Positions 1-8,533 of a stretch of 64,000 nt of DNA are shown piece after piece. Each line of letters begins with the position of its first letter. Positions within the stretch are counted from its first letter, which is position 1. Position numbers and translations under genes: made by a program. Location: positions 18,159 through 82,158 of the forward strand of contig NZ_BOON01000044.1 of the NCBI RefSeq assembly GCF_016863255.1. The letters are read 5' to 3'. This DNA is from Planosporangium mesophilum. GTDB taxonomy: Bacteria > Actinomycetota > Actinomycetes > Mycobacteriales > Micromonosporaceae. The notes beneath the pieces are model-generated. The model had not been told where the DNA came from. It saw only the letters and a program-made list of their open reading frames with translations, and did not search any database.

Positions 1-2
1 CC

Positions 3-194
3 TACAAGGTCTGGCTGCCGTACTGGCAGGCGTTCAACGGTGGCATCGGGTTCCACGAGACGACCACGTACCTGCACGACTCGTTCGGCTCGCACGGCTG
101 CGTCAACCTGCTGCACTCCGACGCGGTGTCGCTGTGGAACCTGTCGACGGTCGGCACGACCGTGAAGGTCTTCGGCCGCCGCCCCGGCACCTGA
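3..194 (+). CDS. L,D-transpeptidase, C-terminal fragment
   Basis: This is the last 63 codons of a gene that begins before the window. It reads in frame through SHGCVNLL, the catalytic-cysteine signature of the YkuD family, followed by the usual tail. L,D-transpeptidases act outside the membrane and form 3-3 cross-links in peptidoglycan. The conserved upstream segment with an aromatic-rich strand and GIGFHETT, where the family's first conserved His lies, is visible. The signal peptide and Ig-like domains expected in actinobacterial members are outside the window. The gene converges on the next one, and a palindrome separates the stops. Confidence 0.85.
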   Translation, partial: YKVWLPYWQAFNGGIGFHETTTYLHDSFGSHGCVNLLHSDAVSLWNLSTVGTTVKVFGRRPGT

Positions 195-203
195 GTCCCC
201 TGT

Positions 204-221
204 TCCCCGTGATCACGGGGA
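204..221. terminator. 18-base palindrome between convergent genes
   Basis: A perfect palindrome, TCCCCGTGATCACGGGGA, lies between the convergent L,D-transpeptidase and helicase-like genes. Its right half contains the stop codon of the minus-strand gene (213-215). It is short for a terminator, but its GATC core resembles the longer hairpins at other gene ends in this window. Confidence 0.45.
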
Positions 222-2603
222 CGCTTCCTCCGGGACCGCGGCCGTGATGCGGTGCAACGCGAACGTGTGCAGCATTTCGGTGCGCTCGTCCTCGGCCCGC
301 AGGTACCCGGCGCCCATCGAGACCGGCCGCACCAGCCGCGAGTTGGTGGCGCCGTGCGCGTCGACGTAGCCGACCCAGACCCGCGACTTCTCCCGCAGCG
401 CCTGCTGGAGTACGGCCATCGCCTGGGTGTGCGCCTGCGCACCGGTCAGCCCCGCCGTACCGCCGGGTGACCGTACGCCCGCCGGAGCCCGACTGGCGGC
501 CCGTACCGCCGCGTCGGAACGGCGTAGCTGCTCCACGATGCCGGCCAGCCGGGCCGGCGTGAGCCGGGCCCCGGCCAGCGGGTCGTCGACCCGGCGGGAC
601 GGTACCGAGGGTCGGGCGGCCGCGCGGGGCGGTCGAGGCCGGGTGAGCACGGCCGCGCCCGTCGCGTCCTCGGGTACCGGCGAGTACCCGGCCTCCCGTA
701 GCGCGGCCAGCAGCCGGTTCGGCGCGTACGGGCTGATCAGTACCGTCGGCGCCAGCCGGCGCAGGCCGAGCGCGGCCAGCCGCCGGTCGGCGAGCACCTC
801 CGCCAGCAGCGCCTCGTCGTCGCCGCGCAGGTACCCGCCGGCGGACCCGGCGCGCAGGCCACCGTGGCGGCGGGACACGTCGTCCACGAGGTAGGTCAGC
901 GCCTGCGGCACGGGGGTACGTGACCGCCGTCCGAACAGCGAGTGCAGATCGGCCGCGGCATACCCGGTGTCCAGCGCCCGGCGTACCGAGTCGGCCGTGA
1001 CCCGGTAGACGCTGGCCGACTCGGCGTCGGCGACCAGCGCCAGCTCGGCGGCGAGCCCGGGCTCCGGCGGCCCGGGTACCACGACCGTCAGGTCGGCCTG
1101 GACCAGTACGTGGTCGACGGGCGCCGGCAGCAGCGCGTCGAGCGCCTCGACCGCCTTGGACGGCGGGGCTCCCGCCGAGATGCCCAGGGGGTCGGCGTCC
1201 GGGTCGAGCCGTTCGGCGGCCTCGACCTCGGCCAGCAGCGACCGTCCGTACGAGGTGAGCGCGCCGAGCCCGGTCAGCCCGAGCGTGGCCGCCTCGGCCA
1301 GCGCCGCCTCGTGGCCGGCGGACGCCGCGGCCCGCACGACCCGGCGCGGCGCCTGCCAGGAGAGCACCGCCCTGACGTCGTCGGCGGAGGGCGCGGCACC
1401 CGGCGGCAGGCTTGCCAGTACGCCCAGGGCCTCCCGGCGCTGCGCGGGCGCGCCGACCCGCTCGATGTCGGCCGATAGTACGGGCAGCAGCCGGTCCCGG
1501 TCGTCGCGCTGGCCCACCAGGCTCGGCATCCGGCGCATCAGCAGCCAGCCGCTCGCCAGCCGGGCCCACCGCTGGGCCAGCGAGGTGACCCGCCACGCGT
1601 CGAAACCGGCGGCCGGCAGGACCACCGCGTCACCGGTCTCGCCGCCCGACTCGCCGAGCAGGCCGGCGGCGTACGCCACCTCCAGCAGCAGCGCCGCGAC
1701 CGGCTCGTCCAGGCCGGTGGCGCGGGCCAGCCGTCGCAGTTCGCGGACGCCCACCCCGCCGGAGCGCAGGACCGGCGCCGGCTCGGCGGCGAGCACGTCG
1801 GCGAGGGCCTCGGCGTGCCGGGCCACCTCCATCGCCTGCCCGGCGCCGGCCCGGTCGACCATCGAGACCTGGCGCTCCGGCGCCTCGATCTCCGGTGGCG
1901 CCGGGTGCAGCGGACCGAGCGGCCCGGTCTCCCGGCGCAGCAGCAGCGAGACCTCGCGGGGCAGTTCGACGGTGTCGACCCCGATCGGTACGAGCAGGTG
2001 GTGATCGACCAGCCAGCGCACCGGTGAGTCGGACTCGGGGTCGGTCAGCGCCGACGCGGCGACCGTGCCGACCGGCGGCCCGTCGGCGAGCCGGTCGAGA
2101 ACCGCGCGGGCCGCCGGGGGCGCGGCGAGCACCGTCCGGCGCAGCCGGGTGGGGTCCGAGACCAGGACCGCCGCGTCGGTGTTGAGATCGGCGGCGGGGC
2201 GGCCGAGCCCGGCCGGGTACGGCGAGCAGACCTCGTCCACCCCGGCCACCAGGTGCAGTGCCGGGTCGGAGCCGTACACGAGGGCGAGCGCGCGCAGCCG
2301 GTCGAGCGCCTCGCGTACCGGGCCGGCCGCCACCCGGCTCTCGGCGGTGAGCATCAGTACGGCCTCGACCGACGTGGTGGCCGTCTCCGGAGTGCGGGTC
2401 AGCCGCACGACGTCGAGCACTTCGAGGGTGAACCGGTCGAGCGAGTCGAGGGTACGCGCGACGGACAGCCGCGACTGGGCGCGCAGCGCCAGCGCGGAGA
2501 TGTCCCCGGGTACGGGCATGACGAGATCCGGGCGCAGCGCGATGAGCGCGGCCAGCTCCGGGTCGGGCAGGGCGCGCAGATGATCGGCGAGTGAGACGGG
2601 CAT
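213..2603 (-). CDS. helicase-associated (XPB/Ssl2-like) domain protein with WYL-like end
   Basis: A 796-residue protein of the actinobacterial 'helicase-associated domain-containing' family (Helicase_C_3; mycobacterial relatives sit beside XPB helicase genes). The first 200 residues are helical and leucine-rich. The Helicase_C_3-like part, with VLVQADLTVVVPG, lies at roughly residues 490-620. The C-terminal 100 residues (VWVGYVDAHG, followed by RLVRPVSM) resemble a WYL-type ligand or nucleic-acid binding fold. No Walker A or DEAD motif is present, so it is not itself a helicase. A role beside an XPB-type repair helicase is inferred from the family. The start is the ATG at 2601-2603. Confidence 0.8.
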   Translation of the reverse strand: MPVSLADHLRALPDPELAALIALRPDLVMPVPGDISALALRAQSRLSVARTLDSLDRFTLEVLDVVRLTRTPETATTSVEAVLMLTAESRVAAGPVREALDRLRALALVYGSDPALHLVAGVDEVCSPYPAGLGRPAADLNTDAAVLVSDPTRLRRTVLAAPPAARAVLDRLADGPPVGTVAASALTDPESDSPVRWLVDHHLLVPIGVDTVELPREVSLLLRRETGPLGPLHPAPPEIEAPERQVSMVDRAGAGQAMEVARHAEALADVLAAEPAPVLRSGGVGVRELRRLARATGLDEPVAALLLEVAYAAGLLGESGGETGDAVVLPAAGFDAWRVTSLAQRWARLASGWLLMRRMPSLVGQRDDRDRLLPVLSADIERVGAPAQRREALGVLASLPPGAAPSADDVRAVLSWQAPRRVVRAAASAGHEAALAEAATLGLTGLGALTSYGRSLLAEVEAAERLDPDADPLGISAGAPPSKAVEALDALLPAPVDHVLVQADLTVVVPGPPEPGLAAELALVADAESASVYRVTADSVRRALDTGYAAADLHSLFGRRSRTPVPQALTYLVDDVSRRHGGLRAGSAGGYLRGDDEALLAEVLADRRLAALGLRRLAPTVLISPYAPNRLLAALREAGYSPVPEDATGAAVLTRPRPPRAAARPSVPSRRVDDPLAGARLTPARLAGIVEQLRRSDAAVRAASRAPAGVRSPGGTAGLTGAQAHTQAMAVLQQALREKSRVWVGYVDAHGATNSRLVRPVSMGAGYLRAEDERTEMLHTFALHRITAAVPEEASP

Positions 2604-2650
2604 CGTGATTTACGCTATCCGGCCGGGGCCGGCCCGCGACGAACCCCTGT

Positions 2651-2698
2651 GATCCTGAAGACTTTCTTGGCTCCCGGCCACGCAAAGTCTTCAGGATC
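2651..2698. repeat. 15-bp perfect hairpin in a divergent intergenic region
   Basis: The arms GATCCTGAAGACTTT (2651-2665) and its exact complement (2684-2698) flank an 18-base loop. It lies between the divergent starts of the helicase-like gene and the small conserved gene at 2749, so it cannot be a normal 3' terminator of either. It belongs to the GATC-based hairpin family found through the window. It may attenuate transcription into 2749. Confidence 0.6.
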
Positions 2699-2748
2699 GT
2701 TCGCGGGGTCGGTCACACTACTCCGGCCTGCGATGAAAGGATCTCCCG

Positions 2749-2940
2749 ATGGCTTCTGCGGCATCCGACTCCTCCCTCGGTGGCCAGTCCGTACCGGACG
2801 GGCACCTCCCGGTGACCGAGCTCCTGTCCGACCGGGCCGCCTCCAACTCCCCGTTCGGCGACGATCAGACGTTCCCGCTGCCGGTCAGCTCCCTGGTCTA
2901 CCTGCACCCCACGGAGAACCCGTGGGCCAGGGAGCACTGA
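2749..2940 (+). CDS. small conserved actinobacterial protein, 63 aa
   Basis: A 63-residue acidic protein starting MASAASDSS with a probable GAAAGGA ribosome site. It contains TELLSDRAASNSPFGDDQTFPLPVSS. I do not recognise a domain and assign no function. It has no membrane segment or cysteines. Its last 19 bases overlap the start chosen for the HAD phosphatase, so the two are likely translated together. The tidy ribosome site and coupling support a real gene. Confidence 0.65.
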   Translation: MASAASDSSLGGQSVPDGHLPVTELLSDRAASNSPFGDDQTFPLPVSSLVYLHPTENPWAREH

Positions 2941-3566
2941 CGGCCACACCGACGCCCTTGACGGTCGGCTTCGATCTTGACATGACGCTGATCGACAGCC
3001 GGCCGGGGATCGCGGCGACGTACCGGTCGGTGTCGGCGCGTACCGGCGTGTACATCGACGTCGACGCCGTGGTGAGCCGCCTCGGGCCGCCGCTCGCGCA
3101 CGAGCTGGCCAACTGGTTCCCGCCGGACCGGCTCGACGATGCGATCGCGCTCTACCGGGAGTTCTACCCGGGTGACGCGATCACGCCGACCCTGCCGCTG
3201 CCGGGTGCCGCCGAGGCGCTCGCGGCGGTACGGGCGGCCGGCGGCCGGGTCGTCGTCGTCACCGCCAAGCGGGCCGGCCTGGCCCGGCTGCACGTCGACC
3301 ATCTCGGACTGCCGGTGGACGTGCTCGTCGGGGATGCCTGGGCCGACGGCAAGGCGGTCGCGCTCCGCGAGCACGGCGCGTCGATCTACGTGGGCGATCA
3401 CGTCGCGGACATGGGCGCCGCCCGGACCGCGGGCGTGGTCGGCGTCGGCGTGACCACCGGCCCGTGCGACGCCGCCGCGCTCACGGCGGCCGGAGCAGCC
3501 GCGGTACTGCCCGACCTGCGTGCCTTTCCGCAGTGGTTGGAGACCGCTCGGATCTCGGTTGGTTGA
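2922..3566 (+). CDS. HAD-family hydrolase (phosphoglycolate phosphatase-like)
   Basis: 214 residues. HAD motif I is DLDMT near residue 17, with both aspartates present. Motif II is VVVVTAK and motif III/IV is YVGDHVADMGAA. The helical cap between motifs I and II is typical of the Gph/phosphonatase subfamily, which hydrolyses small phosphate monoesters in the cytosol; the substrate cannot be read from sequence. The GTG at 2922 is chosen because GGAG lies five bases upstream and motif I must be included. A TTG at 2958 is an alternative. It overlaps the small upstream gene, suggesting coupled translation. Confidence 0.8.
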   Translation: MGQGALTATPTPLTVGFDLDMTLIDSRPGIAATYRSVSARTGVYIDVDAVVSRLGPPLAHELANWFPPDRLDDAIALYREFYPGDAITPTLPLPGAAEALAAVRAAGGRVVVVTAKRAGLARLHVDHLGLPVDVLVGDAWADGKAVALREHGASIYVGDHVADMGAARTAGVVGVGVTTGPCDAAALTAAGAAAVLPDLRAFPQWLETARISVG

Positions 3567-3624
3567 CTGGCCCCGACTGGTTAGCCTTGTCTCGTGTGCC
3601 CGGTCTGGTGACGGGCGGGGCGGT

Positions 3625-3663
3625 TGTCTCTTCGAAACAGAAGACTGTCTCTTCGAACAGAAG
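3625..3663 (+). repeat. tandem 18/19-base repeat in the cold-shock 5' leader
   Basis: TGTCTCTTCGAAACAGAAG (3625-3643) is followed after two bases by TGTCTCTTCGAACAGAAG (3646-3663). Each unit can form a CTTC/GAAG mini-hairpin and contains TTCGAA. The repeat ends 13 bases before the cold-shock start codon and includes part of the ribosome-site region, so a leader-based regulatory role is plausible. Confidence 0.6.
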
Positions 3664-3676
3664 CTGAGGGCGAGCG

Positions 3677-4063
3677 GTGCCGACGGGGCGTGTGAAGTGG
3701 TACGACACGGATAAGGGCTTCGGTTTCCTTACCCGTGACGACGGCGGCGACGTGTTCGTGCACAAGGCCGCCCTGCCGACCGGTGTGACCGACCTCAAGG
3801 CCGGGCAGCGGGTCGAATTCGGCGTCGTGGAGAGCCGCAAGGGCAACCAGGCGCTCCAGGTGAAGGTGCTGGACGCCCCGCCGTCCGTGACGGAGCTGCG
3901 GCGTCGGCCGGCCGAGGAGCTGCACGGCCTCATCGAGGACATGATCAAGGTCCTCGAGGTGAAGGTGCAGCCCGAGCTGCGGCGCGGCCGCTTCCCCGAC
4001 AAGAAGAACTCCCGCGTGATCGCGGAGGCCGTCCACGCGGTCGCCCGCGAGCTGGAGATCTAA
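3677..4063 (+). CDS. cold-shock-domain protein with C-terminal extension
   Basis: 128 residues. Residues 1-65 form a cold-shock domain with the RNP motifs KGFGFL and VFVHKA and binds single-stranded RNA or DNA. The next 60 residues form a helical extension ([22 protein letters not shown]) found in the longer actinobacterial CspA relatives. The GTG at 3677 is used because GAGGG lies upstream and the domain starts immediately with TGRVKWYD. It is monocistronic, preceded by the tandem leader repeat and followed by a strong hairpin. Confidence 0.9.
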   Translation: MPTGRVKWYDTDKGFGFLTRDDGGDVFVHKAALPTGVTDLKAGQRVEFGVVESRKGNQALQVKVLDAPPSVTELRRRPAEELHGLIEDMIKVLEVKVQPELRRGRFPDKKNSRVIAEAVHAVARELEI

Positions 4064-4113
4064 TGATCACGGAAGTCTGGTGTCGTCATGGCCGCCCCAG
4101 ACTTCCGTGATCA
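4064..4113. terminator. 17-bp perfect hairpin between convergent genes
   Basis: TGATCACGGAAGTCTGG (4064-4080) pairs perfectly with 4097-4113 across a 16-base loop. It starts directly after the cold-shock stop codon and lies 18 bases from the end of mqnD on the other strand, so it can serve both genes. There is no long U-tract, as is common in actinobacteria. Confidence 0.8.
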
Positions 4114-4131
4114 CGGCAAAACCGGCGTGGT

Positions 4132-4953
4132 TCAGCGCAGTGAGTTGGCGAGGGCTGGCGTGAGACCGGCCTCGGCGGCGCGGCCGAGCAGCGCCTCGAC
4201 CGCGGCGTACCCGTCCTCACCCAGGTTCGCGGTGAAGTCGTTGACGTAGAGCGCGATGTGCTGGCTCGCCACGGCCGGCTCCAGCTCCTGGGCGTGCGCC
4301 AGCACGTACTCCTGGGTCGCCTCGGGGTCCGCCCAGGCCGCGTGCACCGACTCGCGTACCCACGTCGCGGCCTCGGCCGGGTCCACGACGCCACGGCGGG
4401 CCAGGATCGCACCGAGCGGGATCGGCAGCCCGGTGTCGCGCTCCCACCAGTCACCGAGATCGACGAGGGCGTGCAGCCCGTGCCGGTGGTACGTGAACCG
4501 CGCCTCGTGGATCACCAGCCCGGCGTCGTACTTCCCGGCCGCCACTCCCGGCATGATCTCGTGGAACGGCACGACCTTGACGTTCGCCGGCTCGGCGCCG
4601 GCGGACCAGAGCCGCATCAGCAGGTACGCCGTGGTGCGGTCGCCCGGCACGGCCACGGTGCGGCCGGCGAGGTCGGGGGTGGCCTCGGGGTCGCGTACCA
4701 GGACCAGTGGCCCGCAGCCGCGCCCCAGCGCCCCGCCACAGGGCAGCAGGGCGTACTTGTCCAGCAGCCAGGGCAGCGCCGCGTAGCTCACCTTCACCAG
4801 GTCGTACGTGCCCTTCGCCGCCGCCATGTTGGTGACGTCGACGTCCGCGTACGTCACGTCCACCGGGGGCGCGCCCGGCACCAGGCCGTGGACGAGCGCG
4901 TGGAAGACGAACGTGTCGTTAGGGCAGGGCGAGATCGCGAGAGAAAGCGTCAC
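4132..4953 (-). CDS. mqnD: 1,4-dihydroxy-6-naphthoate synthase
   Basis: 273 residues with the family hallmark SPCPNDTFVFHALV near the start, VDVTYADVDVTN, and VIHEARFTY with the conserved His. MqnD acts late in the futalosine route to menaquinone, converting cyclic de-hypoxanthinyl futalosine to 1,4-dihydroxy-6-naphthoate in the cytosol. The start is the GTG at 4951-4953, which overlaps the mqnB stop as GTGA, so translation is coupled. An upstream in-frame ATG at 5017-5019 would overlap mqnB by 70 bases and is less likely. Confidence 0.9.
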   Translation of the reverse strand: MTLSLAISPCPNDTFVFHALVHGLVPGAPPVDVTYADVDVTNMAAAKGTYDLVKVSYAALPWLLDKYALLPCGGALGRGCGPLVLVRDPEATPDLAGRTVAVPGDRTTAYLLMRLWSAGAEPANVKVVPFHEIMPGVAAGKYDAGLVIHEARFTYHRHGLHALVDLGDWWERDTGLPIPLGAILARRGVVDPAEAATWVRESVHAAWADPEATQEYVLAHAQELEPAVASQHIALYVNDFTANLGEDGYAAVEALLGRAAEAGLTPALANSLR

Positions 4954-5618
4954 GGCGTCAACTCTGCCAGGCACGCAATCGCTTTGCTCAACCCCTCCAA
5001 CGCGTCCCCGATCCGCCACGCGGCACGGTCCCGGGGACCGACGGCGTTCGATATCGTCCGTAGCTCCCCGAACGCGACGCCGACCTGCGCCGCCGCCGTG
5101 GCGACCCCGAATCCCTCCATCGCCTCGGCCACCGCGTCGGGGTGGCGGGCCAACAAGTCGCGGGTACCGGCGAGGGTGCCGGTCACCGTCGAGACGGTGA
5201 GCACCGGCCCGACGGCCGCGTCCGGCAGGGCGGCGGTCAGGGCGGCGAGCAGGCCCGGGTCGGCGGCCACGGTCGCGCTGCCGAAGCCGAGCTCGTCGAG
5301 GCCGAGGAAGCCCTCCGGCGAGTCGGCGCCCAGGTCGGCGGCGACGCTGGCGGTGGCGATCGCCGCGCCGCCGACCGGTACGCCGATGCCGCCGCCCACG
5401 CCGGCCGACAGCACCGCGTCGAAGCGCCCCAGGGCCAGTACCCGCGCTGTGGTCGCCGCCGCGGCGGCGGTACCGACGCCGCCGACCTCGACCACGATGG
5501 TGCTGTCGGCGCCGTTCTCGGCGGTGACGCCCGCTAGGTCGAGCCCGCGCAGGACCGCCTGTCGCTCCGGCTCCACGGCGGTCACGACGAGGATCCGGCG
5601 GTGGCCGAGAAAGCTCAC
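4950..5618 (-). CDS. mqnB: futalosine hydrolase
   Basis: 222 residues of the nucleoside phosphorylase fold, with ILVVTAVEPERQAV, SAGVGGGIG and the family's AEAMEGFGVATAA. MqnB removes hypoxanthine from futalosine or aminodeoxyfutalosine-type substrates in menaquinone synthesis. Pairing with mqnD confirms the role. The GTG start (5616-5618) overlaps the stop of the upstream MFS gene as GTGA, and its own stop overlaps the mqnD start in the same way. All three genes therefore form one coupled operon. Confidence 0.9.
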   Translation of the reverse strand: MSFLGHRRILVVTAVEPERQAVLRGLDLAGVTAENGADSTIVVEVGGVGTAAAAATTARVLALGRFDAVLSAGVGGGIGVPVGGAAIATASVAADLGADSPEGFLGLDELGFGSATVAADPGLLAALTAALPDAAVGPVLTVSTVTGTLAGTRDLLARHPDAVAEAMEGFGVATAAAQVGVAFGELRTISNAVGPRDRAAWRIGDALEGLSKAIACLAELTP

Positions 5619-7282
5619 GAATCGTCCTTGAGATCGAGGGTCGGGTCGGTGCCGGACGGCCGGTACAGGTGGTAACCGGCCGGCGGGTCCGGCTCCGACT
5701 GTACGAGGGTCCGCGTCGTGGCCGGGTCGGGTACCGCCCCCGGTGCCGGCTCGGGCGGGGTGGCGAGCGTGATGGACTCGTCGGCGGTGCGGCCGGGGTC
5801 GGCGGCGCGGTCGGGATCGGCGGTGCGGCTGAGATCGGCGGTGCGGCCGGGGTCGGCGGTGCGGCTGAGATCGGCGGTGCGGCCGGGGTCGGCGGCGCGG
5901 TCGGGATCGGCGGTGGCCGGTTCCTCGGACGCGGGCTGGCCGCGCAGCAGCTCCCGGCGCAGCCGTCCGGCCGCCAGCACGGCCCGTACCAGGCCGAGCG
6001 CGAGGAACGCGGCGAGCGCGCCGAGGCCGACCCTGCCGCCGACCGGGATCAGCCCCAGCGCACCGCCGGCGACCCAGGCCATCATGAGCAGCGTTTCCGA
6101 GTGGGCGAAGGCGCTCCCGCGTACCCGTTCCGGGATCCGCTCGGAGATCACCGCGTCGACGGCGAGCTTGGCCAGGCCGCTGCCGACCGCGGTGACCAGA
6201 CAGAGCGCGGCGACGACGAGCAGGTTGTACCCGACGACCGCGACCGCTCCGGCGAGCGCTACGGCGAGGATCGCGCCGGCCTGGAGCAGCGCCGGGCGTC
6301 GCAGGCGCAGCGTGGTACCGACCGCGGTGGCGACGAAGGAGCCCAGCCCCAGCGCTCCGGCGACCACCGCGATCGCCGTGGTGGCGGTCGGAGTCCACCC
6401 GAGCAGCCCGGTCGGCAGGTCGCCGGCGCGGATCGCGAAGGCGAGGTACAGGGTCAGGAAGCCGTACGTGGCGCGGAGGGTGGCGCTCCCGGCGAGGCTC
6501 GCCAGGACCAGGCGGCCGGAGAGCACCTTGGCGCCCTTGTGTCCGGCCGGCTGCAGCAGGCGCGGGACCATCTCGGGCGGCTGGGAGTCCGCCCGGGGCG
6601 GCAGGCGGAGCGCGACGACCATGCCGTACCCGAACACGATCATCGACACGCGCAGCGGCCAGGCCGGACCGAACCAGGCGGCGGCGAGTCCGATCGGCGC
6701 GATGACGGCGCCCGCGACCGTACCGAAGACCGACGCCCGGGCGCCCGCCTCGGACAGGCCGAGCCCTGCCGGCAGGACGCGGGGGACCGCCGCGCTGCGG
6801 GCCACCCCGTACGCCCGCGACAGCACGAGCATGCCGAAGGCGGCCGGGTAGAGCGTGTAGCCGCCGATGTGCTCCGAGATCATGTACGCCAGGAAGAAGC
6901 GGCCCAGCATGGTCAGGGCCAACGCGTACCGTCGGCCGTGGCGGAACCGGTCGAGCACCGGACCCACGACCGGCGCCAGCAGCGCGAAAGGCAGCATCGT
7001 GACCAGCAGGTAGAGCGCCACCCGACCGCGTGCCTCGCCCACCGGGACGTTGAAGAAGATGGTGCCGGCCAGCCCGATCGCGATCAGGGTGTCGCCGGCG
7101 CAGGAGGCGGCGTGCAGGTCGAGCAGGCGCATCATCCCGGCCTCGCCGGCGGCGCCGCGCTGCCGGGCCACCAGGACGTTCCGAACGACGAACCGCCCCG
7201 TCCGTACGCCCGTGCCGGCCAGCCGCCTGGTGGCGAACAGGGCCAGGATCGCGGACCGGCCGAGGGTACGCACTACCGACAT
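5615..7282 (-). CDS. MFS transporter with repetitive cytoplasmic tail, mqnB operon
   Basis: 555 residues with about 12 hydrophobic segments between residues 60 and 430 and the MFS loop LDRFRHGRR. The last 110 residues are hydrophilic and contain a hexapeptide repeat (DPGRTA/DLSRTA/DPDRAA). The substrate is unknown. Coupling to mqnB and mqnD hints at transport linked to menaquinone or futalosine metabolism, but such pairings are also common by chance in actinobacteria. The start is the ATG at 7280-7282 with GGTGGG upstream; an ATG nine bases earlier is also possible. Confidence 0.8.
   Translation of the reverse strand: MSVVRTLGRSAILALFATRRLAGTGVRTGRFVVRNVLVARQRGAAGEAGMMRLLDLHAASCAGDTLIAIGLAGTIFFNVPVGEARGRVALYLLVTMLPFALLAPVVGPVLDRFRHGRRYALALTMLGRFFLAYMISEHIGGYTLYPAAFGMLVLSRAYGVARSAAVPRVLPAGLGLSEAGARASVFGTVAGAVIAPIGLAAAWFGPAWPLRVSMIVFGYGMVVALRLPPRADSQPPEMVPRLLQPAGHKGAKVLSGRLVLASLAGSATLRATYGFLTLYLAFAIRAGDLPTGLLGWTPTATTAIAVVAGALGLGSFVATAVGTTLRLRRPALLQAGAILAVALAGAVAVVGYNLLVVAALCLVTAVGSGLAKLAVDAVISERIPERVRGSAFAHSETLLMMAWVAGGALGLIPVGGRVGLGALAAFLALGLVRAVLAAGRLRRELLRGQPASEEPATADPDRAADPGRTADLSRTADPGRTADLSRTADPDRAADPGRTADESITLATPPEPAPGAVPDPATTRTLVQSEPDPPAGYHLYRPSGTDPTLDLKDDS
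5781..5915 (-). repeat. 7.5 tandem 18-bp coding repeats
   Basis: Units of 18 bp starting TCGGCGG (plus-strand reading), differing at a few positions (GGCCGGGG, GGTCGGGA and GGCTGAGA endings), encode six-residue repeats in the tail of the MFS transporter. Variant units recur in an interleaved order, which suggests duplication of blocks. The length is divisible by three, so copy-number change keeps the frame. Confidence 0.9.
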
Positions 7283-7399
7283 GCCCACCATCCTGAACCA
7301 TCGGGACGACCCGGCGCGCCGTCGAAAGGGTGATGCGGTGGGGTGATCCGATGCCCTGTCGATGGCGTGAAGTCGAGGATGTTGAGGCAGAATAGTCGG

Positions 7400-8170
7400 G
7401 TGACAAGGGCAGTTAGCAAGGCGACCGCGCGCGCGGCGAAGTTGGACGCCACATGTGCGGACGCAATCGGCGAGGCGCGCTCCGCGTTGTCGGAAGTGGA
7501 TCCGGACCACGTCGGCGAGCATCTGGAGGCGTTCGCCGAGGGCGAACGCGTGGTGACGCACCTCTTCGACTGCCGCCTGCCCGGTTACCGCGGCTGGCGC
7601 TGGGCCGTGACCGTCACCCGGGTCCCCCGCAGCCGGCACGTGACCATCTCCGAAGCGGCGCTGCTCCCGGGCCCCGACGCGCTGCTGGCCCCCAGGTGGG
7701 TGCCGTGGCAGGAGCGGCTGCGCCCCGGTGACCTGGGCGTGGGTGACCTGCTGGTGACCGGCGCCGACGACGATCGCCTGGTCCCTGGCTACCAGCAGTC
7801 CGACGACCCGGCGGTCGAGGAGACGTCCTGGGAACTCGGGCTCGGCCGTTCGCGGGTGATGTCCCGTGAGGGTCGCGCCGACACCGCCCAGCGGTGGTAC
7901 GAAGGCGACCGCGGGCCGGACGCGCCGATCTCGGTGGCCGCGCCGCGCACCGCCCGCTGCGGCGGCTGCGGCTTCTTCCTGCCCCTCGCCGGTTCGATGC
8001 GGCAGACGTTCGGCGTCTGCGCCAACATGTACGCGGCCGACGACGGCCGGGTCGTCACCGTCGACCACGGCTGCGGCGCGCACTCCGAGGTGCTCGGCGG
8101 GTCCGGCAACAGCTCGGTGGACGAGTTGCCCACCGTGTACGACGACAGCGAGGTCGAGGAAGTCGACTGA
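7400..8170 (+). CDS. DUF3027 family protein
   Basis: 256 residues of the actinobacterial DUF3027 family. It has the typical N-terminus TRAVSKATARAAKLDATCADA and a conserved central WAVTVTRVPRSRHVTISE. The C-terminal half has cysteines in CGGCGFFLP, GVCANMY and DHGCGAHSE that could bind a metal. The function is unknown. It is often a single cytosolic gene. The GTG at 7400 is preferred because family members begin near TRA; an ATG at 7379 and a GTG at 7343 are alternatives. It is divergent from the MFS-mqnB-mqnD operon. Confidence 0.8.
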   Translation: MTRAVSKATARAAKLDATCADAIGEARSALSEVDPDHVGEHLEAFAEGERVVTHLFDCRLPGYRGWRWAVTVTRVPRSRHVTISEAALLPGPDALLAPRWVPWQERLRPGDLGVGDLLVTGADDDRLVPGYQQSDDPAVEETSWELGLGRSRVMSREGRADTAQRWYEGDRGPDAPISVAAPRTARCGGCGFFLPLAGSMRQTFGVCANMYAADDGRVVTVDHGCGAHSEVLGGSGNSSVDELPTVYDDSEVEEVD

Positions 8171-8194
8171 CCTGTCGGTCGGGGCCTACCGCGT

Positions 8195-8473
8195 CTACCG
8201 GCCGAGCCGGTGGCGCCGGTTGGCGTCATGCTTGATCATCACTGCCAGACCGGGGAAGCCCCAGAGGAACCCGGCCAGGCAGATCGCAAGCCAGTCGCCG
8301 TGGCCGTTGGCCTCCAGCGTGTCGCGGAACGGCAGCAACGCGAGGCCGACCACGGCCCAGAGCACTATGCCGCCGATGGCGAACGGCACCATCGGCGGAT
8401 CGAGCGCGGCGAGCCGCGGCGCGGGCGGGGCCTGGGCGCCGTCGGGCGGCTGCGGCTCTTCGCTGGTCGGCAC
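8195..8473 (-). CDS. DUF2530 family membrane protein
   Basis: About 92 residues with a proline-rich N-terminus and two membrane helices (PFAIGGIVLWAVVGLALL and WLAICLAGFLWGFPGLAVM), ending in a basic cytosolic tail. This matches the small actinobacterial DUF2530 proteins of unknown function. The start is uncertain: the GTG at 8471-8473 is chosen; a GTG at 8495-8497 and an ATG at 8519-8521 are also in frame. It converges on the DUF3027 gene. Confidence 0.7.
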   Translation of the reverse strand: MPTSEEPQPPDGAQAPPAPRLAALDPPMVPFAIGGIVLWAVVGLALLPFRDTLEANGHGDWLAICLAGFLWGFPGLAVMIKHDANRRHRLGR

Positions 8474-8533
8474 GGCGTCAGGGTACGCCGTGAGCACCGC
8501 ATGATCCGTGAGTGCCCTCACAAAAACATATCT

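Noticed and set aside
103..1596. Very long minus-strand ORF (497 codons) and many similar long ORFs inside real genes
   Set aside because: They are Arg/Pro/Gly-rich, lack motifs and overlap well-supported genes in another frame. Long spurious frames are expected in GC-rich DNA.
5781..5915. Regular 18-bp units as a possible CRISPR array
   Set aside because: Units are contiguous without spacers, multiple of three and in frame inside an MFS gene.
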